Below are positions 40,312 through 48,100 of a DNA stretch of 64,000 nucleotides, piece after piece. Position 1 is the first letter of the stretch, and every line of letters starts with the position of its first letter. Below the pieces are notes generated by a model that searched no databases, had not been told where the DNA came from, and saw only the letters and a program-made list of their open reading frames with translations. The position numbers and the translations under genes were made by a program. The stretch comes from Neisseria sp. DTU_2020_1000833_1_SI_GRL_NUU_006 (GTDB lineage: Bacteria; Pseudomonadota; Gammaproteobacteria; Burkholderiales; Neisseriaceae). The stretch covers positions 62,001-126,000 of the forward strand of contig CP135593.1 in the NCBI GenBank assembly GCA_032388755.1, written 5' to 3'.

Positions 40312-40448
40312 ATGCCTCTATACTCTTTCCATAGTGGATGTGTCCTCCAATTTGTGCGTCGATCCTCTACATTTTTACTCATTGGGCGAAGCCGCCAATT
40401 CATACCTCCTGTTACCAACTCAATTTCTTTTTTGGTTAATTCTTTCAT
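40269..40448 (-). CDS. Double-glycine-leader peptide, Arg/Trp-rich (bacteriocin-like)
   Basis: This 59-residue open frame is my own reading. The first 15 residues, M-K-E-L-T-K-K-E-I-E-L-V-T-G-G, match the double-glycine leader cut by C39-peptidase ABC exporters (hydrophobic residues at 4, 9 and 12, acidic residues at 8 and 10, ending G-G). The predicted mature part is 44 residues, cationic, with many Arg and three Trp (M-N-W-R-L-R-P..., T-N-W-R-T-H-P-L-W-K) and an aromatic Arg-rich end. It has no Cys. Class II bacteriocins and microcins have this plan. The ribosome site is weak (AAAGAAA). The near-palindrome GTACCAACTGGTAC lies about 30 bases upstream. No transporter is nearby. Confidence 0.6.
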   Translation of the reverse strand: MKELTKKEIELVTGGMNWRLRPMSKNVEDRRTNWRTHPLWKEYRGIFPRFRDNFHYRFP

Positions 40449-40799
40449 TTGAATTTTCTTTTATGAGAGTAAAATTGTACCAACTGGTACCAACTATATT
40501 AACAGTAAATTAATATGAAATAATATATAACATAATTTAATATTTATATAGTAATTCTATAATATCACCTTTTTTAAAAAGAATATAGTAATTATTATTT
40601 AATTTAATAAGTTTAACTTAAAATAATTATTGAAGTATCATCATTATGTTTTGTCATGTTTTAATGTCATGTTTGCAAGTTACCTGTTTTGTAAGTAATA
40701 TGCATTCAAAAAAATTACTATTTATTTTTTACATCCTATTTTTTGAAAATATGGTAAAACTTGTAAGTCCCAATTTTTTCTAATGTTAACAACACTTTA
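40449..40799. other. Very AT-rich upstream region of the peptide gene
   Basis: Composition falls sharply compared with the flanking hemC and ybeY genes, which suggests foreign or relaxed sequence. GTACCA-2 bases-TGGTAC at 40478-40491, overlapping a direct GGTACCAACT repeat, could be a regulator site. A 45-codon open frame at 40646-40783 has no ribosome site and is not called. No DUS is present in this stretch. Confidence 0.45.
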
Positions 40800-41315
40800 A
40801 TGAAACGCGCCAAAAAATATCCCTTCTTATCGTTGCAGCGGCAACGTTTCTGCCTGAATTTTGAAAACGCCTCAACCGCCGCCAATCTTCCGAGCGAACG
40901 CGATTTCTACCGCTGGGCATGGGCGGCGTTGAAAAACGAATACTGCCGCGCCGACATCAGCCTGATTCTTCTGGACGAAGAAGAAGCCCGCGCCTACAAC
41001 CGCGATTACCGCGGCAAAGACTACGCCACCAATGTGTTGAGTTTTGCCTTGAACGAAGGCGAAATCCTGCCCGATCAGTTTTCAGACGAGCTTTGCGGCG
41101 ATTTGATCATCTGCCCGCAAGTCGTATTGAAAGAAGCTGCCGAGCAGGGCAAAACCGCCGAGCAGCACTTTGCCCACCTGACCATGCACGGCACATTGCA
41201 CCTGATGGGCTACGACCACATAGAAGAGACCGAGGCCGAAGAAATGGAGGCGCTCGAAATCCGCCTGATGCAGGCGGCAGGTTATCCCAACCCCTACCAA
41301 GAGGACGAATACTGA
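40800..41315 (+). CDS. ybeY: Endoribonuclease YbeY (16S rRNA maturation)
   Basis: YbeY is a zinc endoribonuclease for 16S rRNA 3' maturation and ribosome quality control. The metal motif is H-L-T-M-H-G-T-L-H-L-M-G-Y-D-H (about residues 125-139), the H-x3-H-x5-H pattern. The N-terminal R-D-Y-R-G-K-D-Y-A-T-N-V-L-S-F segment (about 67-81) is typical. The protein has 171 residues and an early basic stretch as in other Neisseria. The corC-like gene starts one base after the stop, the conserved YbeY-CorC pairing. Confidence 0.93.
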   Translation: MKRAKKYPFLSLQRQRFCLNFENASTAANLPSERDFYRWAWAALKNEYCRADISLILLDEEEARAYNRDYRGKDYATNVLSFALNEGEILPDQFSDELCGDLIICPQVVLKEAAEQGKTAEQHFAHLTMHGTLHLMGYDHIEETEAEEMEALEIRLMQAAGYPNPYQEDEY

Positions 41316-41316
41316 A

Positions 41317-42141
41317 ATGGACGACACCCGGTCGAAACCGACATTTTTCGAACGTTTGATTTCCCGACTTGCCGGCGAACCCGATTCCGCCGAAGATGTA
41401 CTCAGCCTGCTGCGGCAGGCGCACGAGCAGGAAGTGTTTGACGCGGATACACTTTTGCGGCTGGAAAAAGTCCTCGACTTTGCCGACTTGGAAGTGCGCG
41501 ATGCTATGATTACCCGCAGCCACATGAACGTTTTGAAAGAAAACGACAGCATCGAGCGCATCACTGCCTACGTCATCGAAACCGCCCATTCCCGTTTCCC
41601 CGTCATCGGCGAAGACAAAGACGAAGTCCTCGGCATCCTGCATGCCAAAGACCTGCTCAAATACATGTTCAATCCCGAGCAGTTCAACCTCAAATCCATC
41701 CTTCGTCCCGCCGTCTTTGTACCCGAAGGCAAATCACTGAACGCGCTTTTGAAAGAATTCCGCGAGCAGCGCAACCACATGGCAATCGTCATCGACGAAT
41801 ACGGCGGCACATCGGGTTTGGTAACTTTTGAAGACATTATCGAACAAATCGTCGGCGACATCGAAGACGAGTTTGACGAAGACGAAAGCGCGGACAATAT
41901 CCACGCCGTTTCCACCGAACGCTGGCGTATCAACGCCGTAACCGAAATCGAAGACATCAACGCCTTTTTCGGTACGGATTACAGCAGCGAAGAAGCCGAC
42001 AGCATCGGCGGGCTGGTCATTCAGGAATTGGGACACCTGCCCGTGCGCGGCGAAAAAGTCGTGATCGGCGGTTTGCAGTTCACCGTCGCCCGCGCCGACA
42101 ACCGCCGGTTGCATACGTTGATGGCGACTAAGGTGAAATAA
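41317..42141 (+). CDS. CorC/HlyC family CBS-domain protein
   Basis: The 274-residue cytoplasmic protein has an N-terminal helix region with V-R-D-A-M-I-T-R-S-H-M (about residues 60-70), two CBS domains (about 65-190, with F-P-V-I-G-E-D-K-D and E-Y-G-G-T-S-G-L-V-T) and a C-terminal CorC_HlyC domain (about 200-274). Such proteins lack the DUF21 membrane part and are linked to magnesium and cobalt efflux through CorA. The start is one base past the ybeY stop, with GAGGACGAAT upstream, so the genes are coupled. A short CREE begins 16 bases after the stop. Confidence 0.87.
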   Translation: MDDTRSKPTFFERLISRLAGEPDSAEDVLSLLRQAHEQEVFDADTLLRLEKVLDFADLEVRDAMITRSHMNVLKENDSIERITAYVIETAHSRFPVIGEDKDEVLGILHAKDLLKYMFNPEQFNLKSILRPAVFVPEGKSLNALLKEFREQRNHMAIVIDEYGGTSGLVTFEDIIEQIVGDIEDEFDEDESADNIHAVSTERWRINAVTEIEDINAFFGTDYSSEEADSIGGLVIQELGHLPVRGEKVVIGGLQFTVARADNRRLHTLMATKVK

Positions 42142-42156
42142 ACGGGATTTGTCTGA

Positions 42157-42263
42157 TATAGTGGATTAAAATTGCAATGATACGGCGTTGCCAACGCCCT
42201 TATGTACTACCTGTACACGGCGGGCGTTGCCGCCTTGTCTCATTTTTATTTTAATCCACTATA
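42157..42263. mobile_element. Correia element, short form
   Basis: The 107-bp element starts TATAGTGGATTAAAA and ends TTTTAATCCACTATA and has the GTACTACCTGTAC core between ACGGCGTTGCC and GGCGTTGCCGCC. It matches the short CREE class, which lacks about 50 bp of the long form. It sits between convergent genes corC and dsbC. Confidence 0.93.
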
Positions 42264-42270
42264 ATTAAAG

Positions 42271-42317
42271 AAAAAGGTCGTCTGAAAACCTTGTATATCG
42301 GTTTTCAGACGACCTTT
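42271..42317. terminator. DUS inverted repeat between CREE and dsbC
   Basis: AAAAAGGTCGTCTGAAAACC and GGTTTTCAGACGACCTTT flank a short loop. It ends dsbC on the minus strand. Confidence 0.8.
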
Positions 42318-42337
42318 GCCGTATCTTGAAGCCAATC

Positions 42338-43135
42338 TTATTTCTGATTGTCTTCGATGATTTTTTTGAGGTGCGGCATGGGGCTGTATCCGCTTTGGCT
42401 GCGGCCGTTCGGGAAGACGAGGGTAGGTGTGCCGTTGAAGCCGAATTGTTCGCCCAAAGAAGTAGTTTCGGCAACGGGATTGTCGCAATTGGCTTTGCCG
42501 CTCGGGAATTGGCCTTTGCGCATCCAGTCGGTCCAGGCTTGGGTCGGGTTGGGCTGACACCACAGGATTTCGGCTTTACGCGCGGCATCGGGGTGCAGGC
42601 TCGGAATCGGCATCATGAAGTTGTAGATCGTGATGTCGGTCATTTTTTCAAACTCGTGTTCCAAGCGTTTGCAGTACGGACAGTCGGGGTCGGAGAAGAC
42701 GGCGACTTTCAGCTTGCCGTTGCCGCGTACTTCTTTGATGGCTTTATCCAAAGGCAGGGAGGCGAAGTCGATTTTGTTCAAATCGGCGGCGCGCTCTTCG
42801 GTCAGGCTTTTGCGCGTGTTGACGTCGATGAGGTCGCCGACGAACATATAGTCGCCTTTGGCATCGGTGTAAATGATTTGTTTGCCGCTGACGATGACTT
42901 CATAAATGCCTTGAATAGGGGTTTCGCTGACGCTGATGACTTTCAGACCTTGGGATTCGTAAATTTTTTCGAGGCGGGCTTTCAAGGCTTCGCCGACTTT
43001 GCCTTGTACGGGGGCGGCGGGCTTGGCGGCGGCTGAAGAGGGCGCTGCATTTGCCTGTGAAACGGGTGTTTGCCCGCACGCGGTCAGTGAGATCAGAGCG
43101 ATGGGGGCTAAGATTTTGATTAATTTGGTTTTCAT
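42338..43135 (-). CDS. dsbC: Thiol:disulfide interchange protein DsbC
   Basis: DsbC is a periplasmic disulfide isomerase. The 265-residue protein has a lipoprotein-type signal (L-T-A-C, Cys20), an Ala/Pro-rich linker, an N-terminal dimerisation domain and a thioredoxin-fold domain with active site D-C-P-Y-C (about residues 126-130). The cis-proline region G-T-P-T-L-V-F is near the end. A second Cys pair (C-Q-P... and N-C-D-N-P) is likely structural. The ATG at 43135 gives the lipoprotein signal; a 14-residue extension to 43177 does not. E. coli DsbC is not lipidated, so membrane anchoring is a neisserial trait, inferred here from the lipobox. Confidence 0.92.
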   Translation of the reverse strand: MKTKLIKILAPIALISLTACGQTPVSQANAAPSSAAAKPAAPVQGKVGEALKARLEKIYESQGLKVISVSETPIQGIYEVIVSGKQIIYTDAKGDYMFVGDLIDVNTRKSLTEERAADLNKIDFASLPLDKAIKEVRGNGKLKVAVFSDPDCPYCKRLEHEFEKMTDITIYNFMMPIPSLHPDAARKAEILWCQPNPTQAWTDWMRKGQFPSGKANCDNPVAETTSLGEQFGFNGTPTLVFPNGRSQSGYSPMPHLKKIIEDNQK

Positions 43136-43273
43136 TTTTAAGTATAGGCGTGTGTCAAGAAAACCGCATTGTATCAAACCTCTGTCATGCCTGCATTGTA
43201 TTGAGGCTCAATTTATCGTCTGAAAATAGCTTTCGGCTGTTAAAATACGCAAAAAAACGATTTGCCTGCCTGT

Positions 43274-45442
43274 ATGAACTACCACCGTATCGCCGTAAAC
43301 GTGCCGCTTTCAGACGGCCTTTTGACTTATTCCCATTCCGAGCCGCTGCCGCAGGGAACGCGGGTGCTTGTGCCTTTCCGCAACAAGACCGTGGTCGGGA
43401 TTGTGTGGGAAACGGATATTGCGCCCGATATGGATGCGGCGCGGATTTTGGGTGTTCAGACGACCTTTTCGGACGAGCCGCCGTTGCCCAAAAGCTGGCG
43501 TGATTTGCTCTCGTTTACGTCGCGTTATTACCACTATCCGACGGGGCAGGCGGTGTTTGCCGCGCTGCCGCAGGGTTTGAAGGAAACGCGCGCGGTGGAA
43601 ATGCCGCAGCCGCCGTTGTTTTATGAGTTGAACGAAGCGGGCAGGGCGCAAACGCCGCCGCCGTCGCGGTTCAACAAAAAAGCGGCTTTGTGGGACGCGC
43701 TGCTGTCGGGCGGGATGACGATGGCGGCGTTGAAGCAGGTGAACGCGCAGGCGGCGAAATTAATCGAGGATTGGGCGGGACAGGGTTGGATTGAAACGAC
43801 GGAAGCGGCAATGCCTGTATTGAGGTCGTCTGAATTTCAGCTCAACGCTGACCAGCAGAAGGCTTCCGATGAAATTCAGACGGCCTTCGGCAGCTTCCAG
43901 CCGTTTCTACTTTACGGCATCACCGGCAGCGGCAAGACCGAAGTGTATTTCGATGCGATGGCGAAAGTGTTGGCGCAGGGGCGGCAGGTGTTGTTTCTGT
44001 TGCCAGAAATCAACCTCACGCCGCAGCTTTTGAAGCGGGTGGAAAACCGGTTTGCCGACGTGCCGACTGCCGTGTTGCACAGCCAGATGGCGGCAGGCAG
44101 GCGCACGCAGGATTATCTGCGCGCAATGTTGGGGCAGGCGAAGTTGGTCATCGGCACGCGGCTGGCGGTGTTCACGCCGATGGATAATGTCGGGCTGATT
44201 GTGGTCGATGAGGAACACGACGGCTCGTTCAAACAAGACAACGAATTGCGCTACCACGCCCGCGATTTGGCGGTGTGGCGGGCGAAGCAGAGCGGCTGCC
44301 CCGTCGTGTTGGGCAGCGCCACGCCCAGCCTGGAGAGCTGGCACAAGGCGCAAAGCGGCGCGTACCGCCTGTTGCAACTGACCGAGCGAGCCCATACCGC
44401 TGCGCAACTGCCGCAAGTGGAAATACTCAACGTAGGTCGTCTGAAACTCGACAACGGCTTCTCGCCGCAAGCCTTGCAGCTTTTGAAACAGAACTTTGAA
44501 GCGGGCGGTATGTCGCTGGTGTACCTCAACCGTCGCGGTTTCGCACCCGCGCTGTTTTGCGGCGACTGCGGCCATACCTTCGGCTGCCCGAACTGCTCCG
44601 CCAAAATGGTGCTGCACCAACGCGCCCGCCAACTGCGCTGCCACCATTGCGACCACCGCGAACCCATCCCGTTCAAATGCCCCGACTGCGGCAACCAAGA
44701 CCTGACCGCCGTCGGCCACGGCACGCAGCGCGTCGAAGAAACCCTGCGCGCCTTCCTGCCGAAAGCAACCGTTGTCCGCGTCGATAGGGACAGCACGGCG
44801 CACAAAAACGACTGGGCGGATTTGTACCGCCGCATCGCCGATAACGAAATCGACATTCTGGTCGGCACGCAGATGCTCGCCAAAGGCCATGATTTCGCGC
44901 GGCTCAACCTCGTTATCGTGTTGAATGCCGACGGCAGCCTGTACAGCGCGGACTTTCGCGCACCGGAAAGGCTGTTTGCCGAGCTGATGCAAGTGTCCGG
45001 CAGGGCGGGGCGCGCCGACAAACCCGGCAAGGTGTTGATACAGACCCAACTGCCCGAACATCCCGTCTTCGCCGCCGTCAAAGCGCAGGACTACGCCGTG
45101 TTTGCCGAAAACGAATTGAACGAGCGGCAAATGTTCGCCATGCCGCCCTTCGGTTTTCAGACGGCCGTCCGTGCCGACGCGCCGCGCGTTGCCGATGCGA
45201 TGGAATTTCTCAACGCCGCCAAAGAAACCCTCGCCCCGCTCTTGCCCGCAAGCGTCTCCCAGTTCGGCGCCGCCCCCATGCTGATGGTGCGCCTCGCCGA
45301 ACGCGAACGCGCACAAATCTTCCTCGAATCAACATCCCGACAGGATTTGCACCGCGCCGTGAGTTTATGGGTGCAGGTGTTGCAGCAGAACCGCGACGGC
45401 AAAATCAGATGGTCGGTGGATGTGGACGCGCAGGAAGCGTAA
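43274..45442 (+). CDS. priA: Primosomal protein N' (replication-restart helicase)
   Basis: PriA restarts stalled replication forks. The 722-residue helicase has an N-terminal DNA-binding domain, Walker A G-I-T-G-S-G-K-T-E-V-Y (about residues 214-224), the D-E-E-H-D box and a Cys-rich zinc region (C-G-D-C, C-P-N-C, C-H-H-C, C-P-D-C). These are followed by helicase motifs G-T-Q-M-L-A-K-G-H-D and S-G-R-A-G-R. The ATG at 43274 (M-N-Y-H-R-I-A-V-N) matches the family start; a TTG four codons upstream is possible. Several uptake sequences lie in frame, including one just after the start. A DUS hairpin follows. Confidence 0.93.
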   Translation: MNYHRIAVNVPLSDGLLTYSHSEPLPQGTRVLVPFRNKTVVGIVWETDIAPDMDAARILGVQTTFSDEPPLPKSWRDLLSFTSRYYHYPTGQAVFAALPQGLKETRAVEMPQPPLFYELNEAGRAQTPPPSRFNKKAALWDALLSGGMTMAALKQVNAQAAKLIEDWAGQGWIETTEAAMPVLRSSEFQLNADQQKASDEIQTAFGSFQPFLLYGITGSGKTEVYFDAMAKVLAQGRQVLFLLPEINLTPQLLKRVENRFADVPTAVLHSQMAAGRRTQDYLRAMLGQAKLVIGTRLAVFTPMDNVGLIVVDEEHDGSFKQDNELRYHARDLAVWRAKQSGCPVVLGSATPSLESWHKAQSGAYRLLQLTERAHTAAQLPQVEILNVGRLKLDNGFSPQALQLLKQNFEAGGMSLVYLNRRGFAPALFCGDCGHTFGCPNCSAKMVLHQRARQLRCHHCDHREPIPFKCPDCGNQDLTAVGHGTQRVEETLRAFLPKATVVRVDRDSTAHKNDWADLYRRIADNEIDILVGTQMLAKGHDFARLNLVIVLNADGSLYSADFRAPERLFAELMQVSGRAGRADKPGKVLIQTQLPEHPVFAAVKAQDYAVFAENELNERQMFAMPPFGFQTAVRADAPRVADAMEFLNAAKETLAPLLPASVSQFGAAPMLMVRLAERERAQIFLESTSRQDLHRAVSLWVQVLQQNRDGKIRWSVDVDAQEA

Positions 45443-45456
45443 GCGGAATAGGGAAG

Positions 45457-45510
45457 GGGTCGTCTGAAAAAGCGGAAGAGGCATTTTCAGACGACCTTTT
45501 GCGCTATAAT
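45457..45510 (+). terminator. DUS hairpin plus TATAAT between priA and nth
   Basis: GGGTCGTCTGAAAA and TTTTCAGACGACCTTTT flank a short loop. TATAAT at 45505-45510 lies directly behind the second arm and 44 bases before nth, so the element may combine the priA terminator and the nth promoter. Confidence 0.55.
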
Positions 45511-45553
45511 CGGGCAAACGATAAAGACACACACCAATCCTACCCGTACCCCC

Positions 45554-46186
45554 ATGAACAAACAGATCCGCCAAGAAATTTTCGAGCGTTTCCGCGCTGC
45601 CAATCCCCATCCGACCACCGAGCTTCATTTCAATTCACCCTTCGAGCTTTTGATTGCCGTTTTGCTGTCGGCGCAGGCGACCGACGTGGGCGTGAACAAG
45701 GCGACGGAAAAGCTGTTTCCGGTTGCCAATACGCCGCAGGCGATGTTGGATTTGGGTTTGGACGGCGTAATGGAATACACGAAAACCATCGGGCTTTATA
45801 AAACCAAGTCCAAACACATCATGCAGACCTGCAGCATCCTGCTGGAAAAATACAACGGCGAAGTGCCGGAAGACCGCGAGGCTTTGGAATCGTTGCCGGG
45901 CGTGGGTCGCAAGACGGCAAACGTGGTGTTGAATACGGCGTTCGGCCATCCCGTCATGGCGGTCGATACGCACATCTTCAGGGTGTCCAACCGTACCAAA
46001 ATCGCGCCGGGCAAGGATGTGCGCGAGGTGGAAGACAAGCTGATGCGCTTTGTGCCGAAAGAGTTTTTGATGGATGCGCATCATTGGCTGATTCTGCACG
46101 GACGCTACACCTGCAAGGCGCAGAAGCCGCAATGCGGGAAGTGCATCATTAATGATTTGTGCGAGTATGGCGCGAAGTTGATGTAA
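45554..46186 (+). CDS. nth: Endonuclease III (DNA glycosylase/AP lyase)
   Basis: Nth removes oxidised pyrimidines and cuts abasic sites. The 210-residue protein has the helix-hairpin-helix L-P-G-V-G-R-K-T-A-N-V-V (about residues 115-126, with the catalytic Lys just after), the Asp in V-D-T-H-I-F-R-V (about 139-146) and the iron-sulfur cluster motif C-K-A-Q-K-P-Q-C-G-K-C-I-I-N-D-L-C (C-x6-C-x2-C-x5-C). The length is normal. The gene is monocistronic. Confidence 0.94.
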   Translation: MNKQIRQEIFERFRAANPHPTTELHFNSPFELLIAVLLSAQATDVGVNKATEKLFPVANTPQAMLDLGLDGVMEYTKTIGLYKTKSKHIMQTCSILLEKYNGEVPEDREALESLPGVGRKTANVVLNTAFGHPVMAVDTHIFRVSNRTKIAPGKDVREVEDKLMRFVPKEFLMDAHHWLILHGRYTCKAQKPQCGKCIINDLCEYGAKLM

Positions 46187-46396
46187 ACATTGATAAATTG
46201 TAAACAATCAACAAAACAACCTTTCTATCAGGTTAAAATTTCTGACGGCATTTTTTTATTTAAAATGAAATGCTTGAAAAAATATGGGCAAAAGGTAAAA
46301 TTCGACCTTATCGGGTTGGAAAACGATAAAAGTTTCAGACGACCCCCGGTTTTTAAGATGCAAGAACACAATCCGTTATTCGGAAAAGGAAACGCG

Positions 46397-47911
46397 GTGC
46401 GCGAAAAAATGAACAAATACAGATACTTTGCTTTGGTAACGGCTTCTGCGCTGGCCTTGGGCGGCTGTGACAAAATCAGCAGCTTCTTCGGCGGCGACAG
46501 TAAAAGCGAAGAATTCGTACAAAGAATCGAACCTTCCAAAGATAACGGCAGCGTCGGCATGCTGCTGCCCGATTTCGCTCAATTGGTGCAAAACGAAGGC
46601 CAGGCGGTGGTCAATATCCAAGCTTCTCCCGCGAGACGCTCCGCAGGCAGCGGGCAGTCTGAAGAGCAGGGCATGGATTTGAGCCAGTTCCCTGACAACG
46701 ACCCGTTTTACGAGTTTTTCAAACGCCTTGTCCCGAATATGCCCGATATGCCGGAAGACCAGTCTGCCGACGAGGATTTGAACTTCGGCTCCGGCTTCAT
46801 CATCAGTAAAGACGGCTATATCCTGACCAATACCCACGTCGTCGCCGGCATGGGCAATATCAAAGTCCTGCTCAACGACAAACGCGAATACATCGCTAAG
46901 CTGATCGGATCGGATACGCAATCCGATGTCGCGCTGCTGAAGATTGACGCTTCGGAAGAGTTGCCCGTCGTCAAAATCGGCAATCCGAAAGATTTGAAAC
47001 CGGGCGAGTGGGTTGCCGCCATCGGTGCGCCGTTCGGCTTTGACAACAGCGTCACTTCGGGCATCGTGTCCGCCAAAGGACGCAGCCTGCCGAACGAAAG
47101 CTACACGCCTTTCATCCAAACCGACGTTGCCATCAATCCGGGCAACTCCGGCGGCCCGCTGTTTAACCTGAAAGGTCAGGTAGTCGGCATCAACTCCCAA
47201 ATTTACAGCCGCAGCGGCGGATTTATGGGCATTTCCTTTGCGATTCCGATTGATGTAGCGATGAATGTTGCCGAGCAGTTGAAAACCAGTGGTAAGGTTC
47301 AGCGCGGTCAGTTGGGCGTGATTATTCAGGAAGTGTCTTACGATCTGGCGAAATCGTTCGGCTTGGACAAAGCCAGCGGCGCGTTGATTGCCAAAGTGAT
47401 GCCGAACAGCCCTGCCATGCAGGCAGGATTGCAAGTGGGCGACATCGTCCGCAGCGTCAACGGCGAAGAAGTACGCGTGTCCAGCGATTTGCCGGTCATG
47501 GTCGGCTCGATGCTGCCGGGTAAGGAAGTCGCGCTGGAAGTATGGCGCAAAGGTGAGAAGATTAATGTGAAAGTCAAACTCGGCAGCATGGCGGAGCAGA
47601 ACGAAACGTCTTCTCGCGCTACCGAGCAGCCGCAGCAGGCAAATCCGGCAGACGGCTTTACCGTCGATAATACGGGACTGACCCTGCGCGTCGATGAAGG
47701 TGCAGGCAAAAGCCGCCTGATTGTTTCCCGCGTTAGCGGCGCGGCGGAACGTGCCGGACTCAAACGCGGCGACGAAATCCTCGCCGTCAGCCAAATCAGC
47801 GTCAACGACGAATCAAGCTTCCGCAGCGCGTTGGCTGGTGCGGGCAAAAATGTGCCGCTGCTGGTTCAGCGCGACGGCAATACGCTTTTCCTCGCCCTGA
47901 CCCTGCAATAA
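46397..47911 (+). CDS. HtrA/DegP-type periplasmic serine protease, lipoprotein
   Basis: The 504-residue protease has a lipoprotein signal ending L-G-G-C, a trypsin-like domain and two PDZ domains. The catalytic triad is seen in T-N-T-H-V-V (His), D-V-A-L-L-K-I (Asp) and N-P-G-N-S-G-G-P-L (Ser). It would degrade or refold damaged envelope proteins. I prefer the GTG at 46397, with AAAGGAAA seven bases upstream; an ATG at 46409 is also possible and keeps the signal. The long in-frame extension back to 46190 encodes no recognisable sequence and covers an uptake sequence. The membrane anchor differs from soluble DegP and matches neisserial homologues. Confidence 0.9.
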   Translation: MREKMNKYRYFALVTASALALGGCDKISSFFGGDSKSEEFVQRIEPSKDNGSVGMLLPDFAQLVQNEGQAVVNIQASPARRSAGSGQSEEQGMDLSQFPDNDPFYEFFKRLVPNMPDMPEDQSADEDLNFGSGFIISKDGYILTNTHVVAGMGNIKVLLNDKREYIAKLIGSDTQSDVALLKIDASEELPVVKIGNPKDLKPGEWVAAIGAPFGFDNSVTSGIVSAKGRSLPNESYTPFIQTDVAINPGNSGGPLFNLKGQVVGINSQIYSRSGGFMGISFAIPIDVAMNVAEQLKTSGKVQRGQLGVIIQEVSYDLAKSFGLDKASGALIAKVMPNSPAMQAGLQVGDIVRSVNGEEVRVSSDLPVMVGSMLPGKEVALEVWRKGEKINVKVKLGSMAEQNETSSRATEQPQQANPADGFTVDNTGLTLRVDEGAGKSRLIVSRVSGAAERAGLKRGDEILAVSQISVNDESSFRSALAGAGKNVPLLVQRDGNTLFLALTLQ

Positions 47912-47940
47912 GGTGCAACGCAAGCGCCATTCAATGATAG

Positions 47941-47973
47941 AATACCCGCCATCCTAAGGTGGCGGGTATTTTG
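47941..47973 (+). terminator. Rho-independent terminator after the HtrA-type gene
   Basis: AATACCCGCCA and TGGCGGGTATT flank an eight-base loop and are followed by TTGTAATTTT. It lies 30 bases past the stop and contains no uptake sequence. Confidence 0.85.
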
Positions 47974-48100
47974 TAATTTTAGCAACTGATTGATTTGTTT
48001 GTTTTTTGATGGTTTTGCTCTTTTGGCTTTGTCAACAATCGCATTCAAAGGTCGTCTGAAAACGTTCCGCTCCGATTGACTTACTATTAATAAAAATATT

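Noticed and set aside
40646..40783. 45-codon hydrophobic open frame (M-F-C-H-V-L-M-S-C...) upstream of ybeY, possible immunity gene
   Set aside because: No ribosome site, AT-only composition that favours hydrophobic codons by chance; kept only as a weak possibility.
43907..45316. 469-codon open frame antisense to priA
   Set aside because: Low-complexity His/Arg/Gly/Val sequence without motifs, fully inside priA.
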